Assembly: GCF_006715395.1 (NCBI RefSeq)
Contig: NZ_VFNC01000002.1
Coordinates: 1,860,001 to 1,924,000, forward strand
Origin: Streptomyces sp. SLBN-31
GTDB taxonomy: Bacteria > Actinomycetota > Actinomycetes > Streptomycetales > Streptomycetaceae
Direction: 5' to 3'
DNA: 64,000 nucleotides
How positions within the stretch are numbered: the first letter of the stretch is position 1; each line of letters starts with the position of its first letter. The translations under genes were made by a program, and so were the position numbers. Of this stretch, positions 25,560 to 34,752 are shown in pieces. A model generated the notes under the pieces. That model did not search any database. It saw nothing but the letters and a program-made list of their open reading frames with translations, and was not told where the DNA came from.

Positions 25560-25760
25560 TTGTCCGATCGATCGTGCTGGCAGCGATCGTAACGCTCGGG
25601 GGTGAACGTGAGGCAATCCCCGTGCGTACTCCCGTCCGCGGCCCGGGCCTCGTTCTCCGGTCCGCGACCAGCAGCGTACCCGCCAGTGCGGCCCGGGTGA
25701 CAGGCCGAAGTGACCCAAAACGCCTACGGCGCAGGACTCACACCCTTCGCACAGCGCCAC

Positions 25761-25955
25761 TCACAGGGAATCCACAGCGCGTGCGGTGCTCACGGCGGCG
25801 CGCTCCAGGTCCTCCGCGGCCCGGTTGATACGGCGCGCAGAGTCACTGACCTGTCGACCCAGCCGTTGCGCCTCCAGGAACACCCGCACGGCGAACACCC
25901 CGAGCACCGCGAGACCCAGGAAACCCACAGCTACCGCGAACATCGGCCAGAACAT
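25761..25955 (-). CDS. Small single-pass membrane protein
   Basis: 64 residues, start ATG 25955 (MFWPMFAVAVGFLGLAVLGV). One N-terminal transmembrane helix is followed by an amphipathic helix (FLEAQRLGRQVSDSARRINR, then AAEDLERAA), probably a coiled coil on the cytoplasmic side. It resembles short DUF948-type proteins, though this is only a pattern likeness. It sits between tatA and the zinc-ribbon gene in the conserved order. An upstream in-frame start at 26006 overlaps the preceding gene. Confidence 0.68.
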   Translation of the reverse strand: MFWPMFAVAVGFLGLAVLGVFAVRVFLEAQRLGRQVSDSARRINRAAEDLERAAVSTARAVDSL

Positions 25956-25965
25956 GACGTCGAGC

Positions 25966-26232
25966 CTAGACCTTTCTAGGCGTGTGCAGCCGCAGGGTGC
26001 GCACACCGCCGCCGGTCAGCAGCTCGACGATCCGCTCCCCGGCCGGCTTGCGGACCGAGGCACCGCAGTCGGGGCAGGTGAAGGAGTAGAAGGTGTTGCG
26101 GCTGGTGGCGCCGATGGCGAGCCGCAGGGCGCTCGCGGTGAGCTCGAAGCTGTTCCGGCAGTCCGGGCAGCCCGCCCTGAACATCACCGCCGACACGCTT
26201 CTCATCCCCGCGAAGGCCGCTGCCACCGACAT
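25966..26232 (-). CDS. Small zinc-ribbon protein
   Basis: 88 residues from ATG 26232. Two CPDC motifs (AGCPDCRNSFEL and SFTCPDCGASVRK) separated by about 30 residues form a likely four-Cys zinc ribbon. The linker is hydrophobic/aromatic (RNTFYSFT). The function is unknown; it may be a nucleic-acid or protein adaptor. The start is uncertain: a TTG at 26265 has AGGGGAG at good spacing and would add 11 residues. It lies between pafC and the small membrane-protein gene. Confidence 0.75.
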   Translation of the reverse strand: MSVAAAFAGMRSVSAVMFRAGCPDCRNSFELTASALRLAIGATSRNTFYSFTCPDCGASVRKPAGERIVELLTGGGVRTLRLHTPRKV

Positions 26233-26383
26233 CCCCTGCACACCAGACACCGACGACTCGGTCAAAGCTCCTGCTCCCCTTCTCCTGGTCGTTCGCCTCC
26301 GGGGCGCCCGGCCGGTGCCGAAGCGGCAGCCGTGCTCACCCGTCGGACCCGCGCGCCCCCGGACACCGGCGCGTCCGGCGAGC

Positions 26384-27412
26384 TCACTCCCGCCGGTCGT
26401 ACGGCTCCTGGTACGGCAGTCGCCCTTCGTCGTGGACCGCCCCCGCCCCGTCGTACGCCAGCAGCGCCTCGCGGGCCGCCTGGCGGGCACTGTCCGCCAG
26501 GTCGGGCGGCGACACGATCCGGCCGTCGCGCCCGAGCCGCAGGGCCAGGCGTCGCAGCGAGGCCGGATCGGGGGTCCGCAGAGTGATACGCAGCCCGCCG
26601 TGCGCAAGCTCATCCGCGCTGTCGTGCGGGTAGTACTCGGCGACCCAGCGACCGCCCGGACCGACCTCGATGACGACCTCCGGGTCCTCGGCGGCCGGCT
26701 GCACCAGCGCCTCGGAGAGGTCCCGCAGCTCCATCTCGGGCGGCGCGGACGGCTCGTCGAGGATCTTGATCTCGGCGACCCGGTCGAGCCGGAAGGTGCG
26801 GCGCGCCTCGGAGCGGCGGCACCACGCCTCCACATAGGTGTGCCCGACACTGACCAGGCGGATGGGGTCGATCTCCCGCTCGGTGACCTCGTCGCGGGCC
26901 GGCGAGTAGTAGCGGATCCACAGCCGGCGCCGTTCGGAGATGGCCCGGTCGACGTCCGCGAAGACCCCGCCCTCGGACTCGAACGTCACCGACAGGCGGG
27001 AGCTGGCGCCGGCCGCCTCGCCCGCCGCCGTCTCCACCTTGGCGGTGGCCCGCAGCAGCGCCTGCCGGTCGCCCTCGCGCAGGCCGGGCAGCGTGGCCAC
27101 CGCGCGGGCGGCCACCAGCAGCGCGGTCGCCTCGTCGGCGGCCAGCCGCAGCGGCTCGGCGACGTCGTCGGGGTTGTGCCACCAGATGCGCTCGCCGTCG
27201 GTGTCGATGTCGAGCAGGTCGCCGCCCCGGAAGCTGGTGCCGCACATGGGCAGCACGTCGAGGTCGGAGACCAGCTCGTCCTCACTGATGCCGAAGGCGC
27301 GCGCGACGTCCTCCACCCGGGCCCCCGGGCGCTCCTTGAGATACGTCACCAGGGAGAGCATCCGTCGGGTCTGGTCGATGGCGTTCACGGGCCTGACCGG
27401 TTTGCCTGCCAC
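26384..27412 (-). CDS. pafC: WYL-domain transcriptional activator subunit PafC
   Basis: 342 residues. N-terminal helix-turn-helix (MLSLVTYLKERPGARVEDVA, then RAFGISEDEL), a WYL domain at about 160-235 (RRRLWIRYYSPARDEVTERE, then VEAWCRRSEARRTFRLDRV), and a WCX C-terminal region. PafB and PafC act together; in mycobacteria the pair activates a RecA-independent DNA-damage regulon, and the WYL domain is proposed to sense a nucleic-acid ligand. The start codon is 19 bp after the pafB stop. Confidence 0.94.
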   Translation of the reverse strand: MAGKPVRPVNAIDQTRRMLSLVTYLKERPGARVEDVARAFGISEDELVSDLDVLPMCGTSFRGGDLLDIDTDGERIWWHNPDDVAEPLRLAADEATALLVAARAVATLPGLREGDRQALLRATAKVETAAGEAAGASSRLSVTFESEGGVFADVDRAISERRRLWIRYYSPARDEVTEREIDPIRLVSVGHTYVEAWCRRSEARRTFRLDRVAEIKILDEPSAPPEMELRDLSEALVQPAAEDPEVVIEVGPGGRWVAEYYPHDSADELAHGGLRITLRTPDPASLRRLALRLGRDGRIVSPPDLADSARQAAREALLAYDGAGAVHDEGRLPYQEPYDRRE

Positions 27413-27431
27413 TGCTTAGCTCCGCTCCCCC

Positions 27432-28385
27432 TCAGCCCTTGGCCACGGCACGCAGCCGGTCCACCACGTCCGCGCGCAGCTCGGCCGGCTCCAGCACCAC
27501 CACGTCCGGCCCGAACTCCACCAGCCAGGCGTCCAGCCCGTGCCCGTACGGAATCTCCAACTCGTCCCAGCCGTCGCCGAGTTCCCGCACCGAGGTGGCC
27601 TTCGCCCGCAGGGGGTAGCCCGCGCCCGAGCGCAGCCGGATCAGCGCGGAGCGGTCGGCGGTCTCCCCCGCCCAGCTCGCGACCGTCTCACGCACGGTGA
27701 CGACATCGGGGACCTCGGCGGTGAAGCGGCCGCCGCGGCTGCGGACCTTGCCGGTGATACGCGACAGCCTGAACACCCGCTCGGCGCCCCGGTCGCGGTC
27801 GAAACCGGCCAGGTACCAGTGGCCGCGCCAGCACTCCAGCGCCCACGGCTCCACGTGCCGGGGCTCGGGACGGGCGGCGTTGGCCTTGCGGTAGTCGAAG
27901 GCGACGGAACGGCGGTCGCGGCAGGCCAGCATCAGCGGCTCGAACGCGGCCTCGTGCACCGGGATGCGCGGCTCCAGGGCGCCGTGGGCCTCGTACGGGT
28001 CGAAGTCCTCGGGCAGGCCGGCCGCGCGCAGCTTCTGCAGGGCGCCGCTGGCCGCACCGGCGAGCCGGGCCTGCTGCCAGACCTTGGCCGCCAGGCCGAG
28101 TGCGGCGGCCTCCTCGGCGTCGAGGGTGACGGGGGGCAGCCGGTTGCTGTCGCGGCGGGCCAGGTAGCCGACCTCGCCGTCGAGGTTCTCCACCGTCTCG
28201 ATGACCAGGCCGAGTTCGCGCAGATCGTCCTTGTCGCGCTCGAACATCCGGCTGAAGGCGTCCTCCGAGTTGGCCTCCAGATACGCCTCGATGGACTCAC
28301 GCAGCTCGCGCTTGCTGAGCGGCCGCCGCGTCCCGAGCAGACACAGCGCCAGGTTCATCAGCCGCTCGGCCTTGGCAATGGCCAT
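27432..28385 (-). CDS. pafB: WYL-domain transcriptional activator subunit PafB
   Basis: 317 residues. N-terminal winged helix-turn-helix (RLMNLALCLLGTRRPLSKRE, then AFSRMFERDKDDLRELG), WYL domain around 155-220 (RRSVAFDYRKANAARPEPRH, then WYLAGFDRDRGAERVFRLSR), and C-terminal WCX part. It forms a functional unit with PafC, the next gene. It is linked by position, not by a known catalytic role, to the Pup-proteasome system, whose pafA lies just upstream beyond the FKBP genes. Confidence 0.94.
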   Translation of the reverse strand: MAIAKAERLMNLALCLLGTRRPLSKRELRESIEAYLEANSEDAFSRMFERDKDDLRELGLVIETVENLDGEVGYLARRDSNRLPPVTLDAEEAAALGLAAKVWQQARLAGAASGALQKLRAAGLPEDFDPYEAHGALEPRIPVHEAAFEPLMLACRDRRSVAFDYRKANAARPEPRHVEPWALECWRGHWYLAGFDRDRGAERVFRLSRITGKVRSRGGRFTAEVPDVVTVRETVASWAGETADRSALIRLRSGAGYPLRAKATSVRELGDGWDELEIPYGHGLDAWLVEFGPDVVVLEPAELRADVVDRLRAVAKG

Positions 28386-28496
28386 CGACGCCCTTCGCCT
28401 CCCTATGGTCCTTTACGACGATGACCGTACCGCCCCGAAGTGGCGCGGCAAAAGCCGAGGGCCCATGCCCGGGCAGGCATGGACCCCAGGTGATCG

Positions 28497-28528
28497 GGTC
28501 CGGTCGGTCGCCGCACGACGACCGGACC
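28497..28528 (-). terminator. Hairpin between FKBP gene and pafB
   Basis: Perfect 10-bp inverted repeat GGTCCGGTCG / CGACCGGACC with a 12-nt loop, 43 bp after the FKBP stop on the minus strand. A second smaller hairpin (CCATGCC / GGCATGG, 28463-28482) follows. Together they probably end the FKBP transcript before pafB. Confidence 0.55.
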
Positions 28529-28570
28529 GTCAACCGATCCCTTACGACCGTGATCGAAAGCGTACGACGA

Positions 28571-28942
28571 TCAGACGCCGAGCAGGTCGACGACGAAGAT
28601 CAGCGTCTCGCCCGGCTTGATCGCCGGCGTCGGGCTCTGGTTGCCGTAGGCGAGGTGGGCGGGGATGGTCAGCTGACGACGGCCGCCGACCTTCATGCCC
28701 TGCACACCCTGGTCCCAGCCCTTGATGACGCGGCCGCCACCCAGGGGGAAACGGAACGGAGTACCGCGGTTCCAGCTGGCGTCGAACTCCTCACCGGTGC
28801 TGAAGGCCACGCCCACGTAGTGGACGGTGACGGTCTGGCCCGCCTGCGCAACGGCGCCGTCGCCCTCCCAGATGTCCTTGATCTCGAGGTCCGCCGGGGG
28901 CTCGCCGCCCGGGAAGTCGATCTCGGGCTTCTCGATGCTCAC
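28571..28942 (-). CDS. FKBP-type peptidyl-prolyl isomerase (cytosolic)
   Basis: 123 residues, a single complete FKBP domain: VTVHYVGVAFSTGEEFDASW, FPLGGGRVIKGWDQGVQGMK, GGRRQLTIPAHLAYG, and IPPGATLIF-like IKPGETLIFVVDLL. FK506-pocket aromatic residues (Y, F, W, Y) are in place, so it should catalyse cis-trans isomerisation of X-Pro bonds. It has no signal peptide. It lies 58 bp after the lipoprotein FKBP gene, and the two flank the pafA-pafB gap. Confidence 0.95.
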   Translation of the reverse strand: MSIEKPEIDFPGGEPPADLEIKDIWEGDGAVAQAGQTVTVHYVGVAFSTGEEFDASWNRGTPFRFPLGGGRVIKGWDQGVQGMKVGGRRQLTIPAHLAYGNQSPTPAIKPGETLIFVVDLLGV

Positions 28943-29000
28943 GTCTTTCAGCTCCTGCTTGTCGGAAAGGCAACAGTCACAGTCTTACACCTCGCGGACG

Positions 29001-30005
29001 CTACATCTTCGCGAGGATGTCGACGGAGAAGACCAGCACGGAGTCCTTCTTGATGCCGCTGTTGGGCGGCGGGTTGTCGCCGTAGCCCAGCTTCGGCGGC
29101 ACAACGATCAGGACGCGGCTGCCGACCTTCTTGCCGGTCAGGCCCTGCGCCCAGCCCTTGACGACCTGCTGCAGCGAGAACGACGTCAGCGCCTTGCGGC
29201 CGTACGTCGAGTCGAACTCCTTGCCGCCGTCCCACAGCACGCCCTTGTACTGCACCAGGACACTGCTGTCGGCCTTGACCTCCTCGCCGTCGCCCTCGAT
29301 GACGTAGTTGGCCACCAGCTTCGTCGGCGCGTCGCCCTTGGGCACATCGATCGAGGGCGCCTTGCCGTCGGTGTTGGTGCCGACCTTGGGCAGGCTCGCG
29401 TCGCTCTGCGCGACGTTCTTGCCCTTCGCCGAGCTCGACGCGTTGAACGTGTTCTGGATGTCGGCGACGAACACCAGCGTGTCGGTGCCCTTGATGCCCG
29501 CCTGCGAGTTGCCCGACGTGCCGTACCCCCAGGTCGGCGGCACGGAGAAGAGGACGCGACTGCCGACCTTCTTGCCCGCCAGCGCATAGCGCCAGCCGTC
29601 GATGATGCTGCCCTGCGCCAGCTGGATCAGCAGCGCCGTCTTGCGGTCGTAGGAGTTGTCGAAGACCTTCGCCGTGTCCCAGATCTGACCCAGGTAGTGG
29701 GCCTGGATGTAGTCGTTCTCCGCGACGGTCTTGCCGCTGCCCGCGATCAGCGTCTTCACCGCGAGCTGCTTCGACGGATCGCCGGTGCCCTTGGCCACGG
29801 TCGGCTTCTCGCCGAACTTCGTGCCCGCGGTGACCGCCGGCAGCGGACCGTCGACGATCTTCGGCGGCGGCGCGGCGGACGTGGCCGAGGCGGAGGGCGA
29901 CGCACTGTCGCTGGCCTTGGCCGAGTCGGACTTGTTGTCGTCGCCGCACGCGGCGAGCGTGGCAAATCCTGCGGGGACGGCGATGAGCAGTGAGCGTCGG
30001 CGCAC
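29001..30005 (-). CDS. Lipoprotein with two FKBP-type isomerase domains
   Basis: 334 residues from GTG 30005 behind CGAGG. The N terminus is a lipoprotein signal peptide: MRRRSLLIAVPAGFATLAAC with a lipobox Cys. A Ser/Ala-rich linker follows, then two FKBP domains: the first degenerate one at about 100-200 (YIQAHYLGQIWDTAKVFDNS, YALAGKKVGSRVLFSVPPTW) and the second at about 220-330 (VLVQYKGVLWDGGKEFDSTY, WAQGLTGKKVGSRVLIVVPP). It probably folds exported proteins on the outer membrane face. The tandem domains suggest duplication; the first seems less conserved at its loop residues. Confidence 0.93.
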   Translation of the reverse strand: MRRRSLLIAVPAGFATLAACGDDNKSDSAKASDSASPSASATSAAPPPKIVDGPLPAVTAGTKFGEKPTVAKGTGDPSKQLAVKTLIAGSGKTVAENDYIQAHYLGQIWDTAKVFDNSYDRKTALLIQLAQGSIIDGWRYALAGKKVGSRVLFSVPPTWGYGTSGNSQAGIKGTDTLVFVADIQNTFNASSSAKGKNVAQSDASLPKVGTNTDGKAPSIDVPKGDAPTKLVANYVIEGDGEEVKADSSVLVQYKGVLWDGGKEFDSTYGRKALTSFSLQQVVKGWAQGLTGKKVGSRVLIVVPPKLGYGDNPPPNSGIKKDSVLVFSVDILAKM

Positions 30006-30068
30006 GGTGGGGGCCTCGTATCGGTCGATCTTGTGGACTGGCGTGCGCGCAACTCTACGGCGTGAGAA

Positions 30069-30097
30069 GGGCGCCGCACTGAAAACGTACGGCGCCC
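30069..30097 (-). terminator. Hairpin after pafA
   Basis: Inverted repeat GGGCGCCG / CGGCGCCC with a 13-nt AT-containing loop, 45 bp downstream of the pafA stop and upstream of the FKBP lipoprotein start. It probably terminates pafA. Confidence 0.5.
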
Positions 30098-30141
30098 GCG
30101 TTGCGTTCCGGTCTTTCACCGGAACAGGTTGCTCACATAAC

Positions 30142-31503
30142 TCACATTCCCGCGATCAGCTTCTCCACCCGGTCGTCGACCGACCGGAACGGGTCCTTGC
30201 ACAACACCGTGCGCTGCGCCTGGTCGTTGAGCTTGAGATGGACCCAGTCGACCGTGAAGTCACGGCGCTGTTCCTGGGCCCTGCGGATGAAGTCGCCGCG
30301 CAGCCGGGCCCGAGTGGTCTGCGGGGGAACGGACTTGCCCTCGAAGATCTTCAAGTCGTTGCAGATACGGGCCGCTTGGCCCTTCTTCTCGAGCAGGTAG
30401 TACAGGCCACGACGGCGGTGGATGTCGTGGTAGGCGAGGTCTATCTGCGCGACCCGCGGGTGGGACATGGTCATGTTGTGCTTGGCCCGGTACCGCTCGA
30501 TGAGCTTGTACTTCATCACCCAGTCGATCTCGGTGCCGATGCGGTCGAGGTCCTCGGCCTCGATCGCGTCCAGCGTGCGGCCCCACAGCTCCAGGACCTG
30601 CTCGACGGTGCCGGTGCGGATACCGCGGCGCTCGCAGAAGTCCACGGCCTTCTCGTAGTACTCGCGCTGCACCTCCAGCGCGGAGGCCTCCCGGCCGCTG
30701 GCCAGGCGCACCTTGCGCCGGCCGGTGATGTCGTGGCTGACCTCGCGGATCGCCCGGATCGGGTTCTCCAGGGTCAGGTCGCGCATCACGGTGCCCGCCT
30801 CGATCATGCGCAGCACCAGGTCGGTGGCCCCGACCTTCAGCAGCATGGTCGTCTCGGACATGTTCGAGTCGCCCACGATCACGTGCAGCCGGCGGTAGCG
30901 CTCGGCGTCCGCGTGCGGTTCGTCGCGGGTGTTGATGATGGGCCGGGAGCGGGTCGTCGCCGAGGAGACGCCCTCCCAGATGTGCTCGGCCCGCTGGCTG
31001 ACGCAGTACACCGCACCGCGCGGCGTCTGCAGCACCTTGCCCGCCCCGCACAGGAGCTGGCGGGTGACCAGGAACGGAATGAGGATGTCCGCCAGCCGGG
31101 AGAACTCCCCGTGCCGGGCCACGAGATAGTTCTCGTGGCACCCGTAGGAGTTGCCCGCCGAGTCGGTGTTGTTCTTGAAGAGGTAGACGTCGCCCGCGAT
31201 TCCCTCCTCGTGCAGGCGTCGTTCGGCGTCTACCAGAAGCCCTTCCAGAATGCGCTCGCCGGCCTTGTCGTGGGTGACCAGTTCGGTCACGTTGTCACAT
31301 TCGGGTGTCGCGTATTCCGGATGTGAGCCCACGTCGAGATAGAGGCGGGCGCCGTTTCGCAGAAAGACATTGCTGCTGCGGCCCCATGACACGACACGGC
31401 GGAAGAGGTACCGCGCCACCTCGTCGGGAGACAGGCGGCGCTGTCCCCTGAACGTACATGTGACGCCGTACTCGTTCTCCAGCCCGAAAATGCGGCGGTC
31501 CAT
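30142..31503 (-). CDS. pafA: Pup-protein ligase PafA
   Basis: 453 residues. Starts [27 protein letters not shown] and [13 protein letters not shown] belong to the glutamine-synthetase-like ATP/metal site. Other conserved parts include [20 protein letters not shown] and [20 protein letters not shown]. It couples the C-terminal glutamate of Pup to substrate lysines using ATP. The length is typical. It shares ancestry and many motifs with Dop (36584-38095), which does the reverse reaction. Confidence 0.97.
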   Translation of the reverse strand: MDRRIFGLENEYGVTCTFRGQRRLSPDEVARYLFRRVVSWGRSSNVFLRNGARLYLDVGSHPEYATPECDNVTELVTHDKAGERILEGLLVDAERRLHEEGIAGDVYLFKNNTDSAGNSYGCHENYLVARHGEFSRLADILIPFLVTRQLLCGAGKVLQTPRGAVYCVSQRAEHIWEGVSSATTRSRPIINTRDEPHADAERYRRLHVIVGDSNMSETTMLLKVGATDLVLRMIEAGTVMRDLTLENPIRAIREVSHDITGRRKVRLASGREASALEVQREYYEKAVDFCERRGIRTGTVEQVLELWGRTLDAIEAEDLDRIGTEIDWVMKYKLIERYRAKHNMTMSHPRVAQIDLAYHDIHRRRGLYYLLEKKGQAARICNDLKIFEGKSVPPQTTRARLRGDFIRRAQEQRRDFTVDWVHLKLNDQAQRTVLCKDPFRSVDDRVEKLIAGM

Positions 31504-31512
31504 GACTGAACA

Positions 31513-32772
31513 TTACGCCCGATCCCCTGAGCTGAAACGGGGTTCGACGGCACGGTTTGGATCATTTTCCGAACAAGCCGCAACTACCCGCGCCCCGCCG
31601 GGAGCTGCGAGGACCCGCCCGGTGGCCAGCAGGACCAGCAGCGACACACCCCCCGCCGCACCCGGGACGGCATACCCCCACATGGCCCCGCCCGCCTCGA
31701 CGACCGGACCCGCCAGGCCCGTTCCGACCGACGCCCCGACCGTGAACGTCGTCACGATCCAGGAGAACGCCTCGGTGACCGTCCCCCTCGGCGCATGCCG
31801 GTCCACCAGTACGAACGCGCATGCGATGACCGGCGCCAGGAACAACCCGGCGACCACCGTGAGCAACACCATCGCCACGGCACCCGGCATCAGCATCAGC
31901 GGCAGGTAACACACCGCCAGAAGAGCGACCAGCACCTGCAGTCGCCGCGCCGGCTCCCCCGTCCACCGCCGCGCCCCGTACACCGTCCCGCCGATCAGCG
32001 CCCCCAGCCCGATCGCCGCCATGATCCAGCCGTACACCGCGTCCCCGCCGTGCTCGTCGGCGTACGGCACCGAGGCCACCGTGATCGAACCCAGCGCCAT
32101 GCCGACGAACAGGAACGCCGCCAGCAGCGCCAGCAGCCCCCGCGAGCGCAGCGCGCCGAGCCAGTGCGCCTCACGCGGCGCCGACCGCCACGCGCGCGAA
32201 GGCGGCGACACCACCACCGACAGCGCCCCGAGAACCCCGATCACGTTCACCACGACCAGCGCCGCCCCGGCCGACCACAGCGACACGCACAGCGTCACCA
32301 GCAGCGGCCCGGCGGCGAACATCACCTCCTGCGCCACGGCGTCCATCGCGTACGCCGTGTGCACCTGCTCCTCCCGCCCCAGCACACTCGGCCACAGAGC
32401 CCGCAGACCGCCCTCCAGAGGCGGCGTGAACAGCCCGGCGGCCGCCACGCACGCGTAGGCCGGCGCGAGCGGATCGGTGCCCATGAGGGCGAAGCAGGCC
32501 ATGGCGAGGGCCGAGGCGAGCGCGGCGGGCAACTGGACACGCGGCTGCCCGTGCAGGTCCACCAGCCGCCCGAGCACCGGCTGCCCCACCGCGTTGGCCA
32601 CCCCGTACACCGCCGCCAGCCCACCGGCCAGGCTGTACGTGCCGCCCTCCGCGCGCACGAACAGCACGATCGCGATGGCCGCGGTGGCATTGGGCAGCCG
32701 GCCCACCAACGTGCCCGCCAACAGGCGCGCGGCATGCCGCGCCCTGAGGATCTCCAGGTATCCCGCGGCCAT
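31513..32772 (-). CDS. MFS transporter within the proteasome cluster
   Basis: 419 residues from ATG 32772 behind GGAGG. About 12 hydrophobic segments, with GTLVGRLPNATAAIAIVLFV in TM1-2 and YGVANAVGQPVLGRLVDLHG as motif A. No substrate can be named. It diverges from the LacI gene at 32861, 88 bp between starts with a small dyad between, and its stop is 9 bp from the pafA start. Longer in-frame starts up to 32820 lack a ribosome site. Confidence 0.88.
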   Translation of the reverse strand: MAAGYLEILRARHAARLLAGTLVGRLPNATAAIAIVLFVRAEGGTYSLAGGLAAVYGVANAVGQPVLGRLVDLHGQPRVQLPAALASALAMACFALMGTDPLAPAYACVAAAGLFTPPLEGGLRALWPSVLGREEQVHTAYAMDAVAQEVMFAAGPLLVTLCVSLWSAGAALVVVNVIGVLGALSVVVSPPSRAWRSAPREAHWLGALRSRGLLALLAAFLFVGMALGSITVASVPYADEHGGDAVYGWIMAAIGLGALIGGTVYGARRWTGEPARRLQVLVALLAVCYLPLMLMPGAVAMVLLTVVAGLFLAPVIACAFVLVDRHAPRGTVTEAFSWIVTTFTVGASVGTGLAGPVVEAGGAMWGYAVPGAAGGVSLLVLLATGRVLAAPGGARVVAACSENDPNRAVEPRFSSGDRA

Positions 32773-32786
32773 GCCCCGCCTCCAAG

Positions 32787-32798
32787 TTTTACGTATAA
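32787..32798. promoter_or_regulatory. Candidate LacI-family operator
   Basis: TTTTACGTATAA is a 12-bp dyad with a central CG pair and one mismatched base pair, the form of many LacI/GalR operators. It is centred in the 88-bp gap between the divergent MFS and LacI genes. Flanking bases are AT-rich and could also hold promoter elements, so this is a suggestion only. Confidence 0.45.
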
Positions 32799-32860
32799 CG
32801 TCGTCTCCCATACGTACCATGAGCGCTGTTCACCAGTCCACACGAAGGAGCAGGCCGACG

Positions 32861-33877
32861 GTGCCACGAGGCAGCACCCGCCCCACGAGCCGAGACGTCG
32901 CCCAGGCCGCCGGCGTCTCCCAGGCCGCCGTCTCCCTGGTCCTCGGCGACAAATGGCGCGGCCGGGTCTCCGCCGCCACCGCCGAACGCGTACGCGAAGC
33001 CGCCCGCGACCTCGGCTACCGACCCAACCTCGCCGCCCGCAACCTCCGCCTCGGCCGCACCCGCACCGTCCTCCTCGTCGTCCCCGCCCTCACCAACGAG
33101 TTCTTCGCCGGCGTCTACACCGGCGCCGCCCGCATCGCCGCCCGCCACGGCTTCGGCGTCGTCCTCTACCCCTCCCCCGCCGGCATCGGCCCCGCCCGCG
33201 ACCCCTTCGCCTCCGCCCAGGCCGCCCTGGACGGCGTCATCGCCTCCTCCATGGCCGCCGACGCCCTCACCGAGATCCGCGGCGAACAACTCCCCCTGGT
33301 CATGCTCGACAGCGACCCCGACGGCAGCCTCGGCGCCGCCACCGTCAACCTCGACATCACCGACGGCGTCCGCCAGGTCGCCGAACATCTCCTCGCCCAG
33401 GGCCACCGCACCTTCCTGCACCTCGCCGCCGACGTGCCCTCCTGGACCTTCGAGGTACGCGCACGAGAACTCGCCGACCGCCTCGCCACGACCCCCGGCA
33501 CATCCGTGCGCACGGCCCACTCCGCCCTCTCCATCGAGGCCGCACTCACCGCCACCACGACCGCCCTCGCCGAACCGGGCCCCCACCCCACCGCACTCGT
33601 CTGCGACGACGACAAACTCGCGGCCGGCGCCTACAAGGCCATCCGCCGCCTCGGCCTGCGCATCCCCGACGACATCTCCGTCACCGGCCTCGACGACCTC
33701 GCCCTCGCCACCGCCCTCGAACCCGAACTGACCACCGTCCGCCTGGACGCCGAGACCGTCGGCGAACGCGGCATGCAAGCCCTCCTGGCCGTCCTCGACG
33801 GCCACACACCGGACGCGGGCGACATCCCCGTCGAACTGGTCGTACGAGGCTCCACAGCGCCCCCAGGCGCCTCCTGA
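32861..33877 (+). CDS. LacI-family transcriptional regulator
   Basis: 338 residues from GTG 32861 behind AAGGAG. N-terminal LacI helix-turn-helix (TSRDVAQAAGVSQAAVSLVL, then RVREAARDLGYRPNLAAR) and a periplasmic-binding-protein-like effector domain with VLLVVPALTNEFFAGVYTGA and DDISVTGLDDLALATALEPE. It probably represses the divergent MFS gene and itself; the effector, perhaps a sugar, is unknown. An upstream in-frame ATG at 32819 lies within the promoter region. The gene converges with prcA across a strong terminator. Confidence 0.9.
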   Translation: MPRGSTRPTSRDVAQAAGVSQAAVSLVLGDKWRGRVSAATAERVREAARDLGYRPNLAARNLRLGRTRTVLLVVPALTNEFFAGVYTGAARIAARHGFGVVLYPSPAGIGPARDPFASAQAALDGVIASSMAADALTEIRGEQLPLVMLDSDPDGSLGAATVNLDITDGVRQVAEHLLAQGHRTFLHLAADVPSWTFEVRARELADRLATTPGTSVRTAHSALSIEAALTATTTALAEPGPHPTALVCDDDKLAAGAYKAIRRLGLRIPDDISVTGLDDLALATALEPELTTVRLDAETVGERGMQALLAVLDGHTPDAGDIPVELVVRGSTAPPGAS

Positions 33878-33882
33878 ACGCC

Positions 33883-33916
33883 GTGTGCCCCGGCCGCACA
33901 AGCGGCCGGGGCACAC
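33883..33916. terminator. Strong bidirectional terminator between lacI-type gene and prcA
   Basis: Perfect 15-bp stem GTGTGCCCCGGCCGC / GCGGCCGGGGCACAC with loop ACAA, 6 bp after the LacI-family stop and 22 bp from the prcA stop. The genes converge, so it serves both. Confidence 0.85.
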
Positions 33917-33937
33917 AAAGGACTGAGCAGGACCGGA

Positions 33938-34693
33938 CTACTCCTCGTCCGGACCCTCACCCTCGGTGCTGCTCTCCGCCTCGGTCGACGCCCCGTCGAC
34001 CTCCAGAAGCCGGGCCAGCTGACGGCCCACGATCCGCTTGAACTTACGCGCCTGCGGACGCGTACGGTCCAGCACCGCGACCTCCAGACGCTCCGCGGGA
34101 ATCTCCCGCTGCGTACCGTTCGACTCACGGGACAGAGCCTGCACGGCCAGCTTGAGCCCCTCCGCGAGGGTCATGCCCTCCCGGTGCTGCTGATCCAGAT
34201 AATTGCTGATCAACTCGGCGTTGCCACCCACCGCGACCGAACCGTGCTCGTCCACGATCGAACCGTCGTGCGGCAGCCGGTAGATCTGATCACCCTCCGG
34301 CGTCTCACCCACCTCCGCCACGACCAGCTCCACCTCGTACGGCTTCTCGCCCGCCGAGGAGAAGATCGTGCCCAGCGTCTGCGCGTAGACGTTCGCCAGA
34401 CCGCGCGCGGTCACGTCGGCCCGGTCATAGGTGTAACCACGCAGGTCGGCGTAGCGCACACCACCGATCCGCAGATTCTCGTACTCGTTGTACTTACCGG
34501 CGGCCGCGAAGCCGATCCGGTCGTAGATCTCACTGAACTTGTGCAGCGCACGGGACGGGTTCTCACCGACGAAGACAATGCCGTCGGCGTACTGGAGCAC
34601 GACCAGACTGCGGCCGCGCGCGATGCCCTTGCGGGCGTACTCCGCCCGGTCGGCCATGGCCTGCTGGGGGGAGACATAGAACGGCGTCGACAC
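33938..34693 (-). CDS. prcA: Proteasome alpha subunit PrcA
   Basis: 251 residues, GTG start at 34693. N-terminal gate helix [60 protein letters not shown] and the typical alpha-ring core; the acidic tail ([14 protein letters not shown]) is common in Streptomyces. The alpha rings gate entry to the 20S core and dock the ARC ATPase. It follows prcB by 59 bp and is the last gene of the operon. Confidence 0.97.
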   Translation of the reverse strand: MSTPFYVSPQQAMADRAEYARKGIARGRSLVVLQYADGIVFVGENPSRALHKFSEIYDRIGFAAAGKYNEYENLRIGGVRYADLRGYTYDRADVTARGLANVYAQTLGTIFSSAGEKPYEVELVVAEVGETPEGDQIYRLPHDGSIVDEHGSVAVGGNAELISNYLDQQHREGMTLAEGLKLAVQALSRESNGTQREIPAERLEVAVLDRTRPQARKFKRIVGRQLARLLEVDGASTEAESSTEGEGPDEE

Positions 34694-34752
34694 CGGTTAT
34701 CCGTCCCTTTCTGTCGAGGTCAACTGGATCACCTTGATAAGACCGGCCGCCG

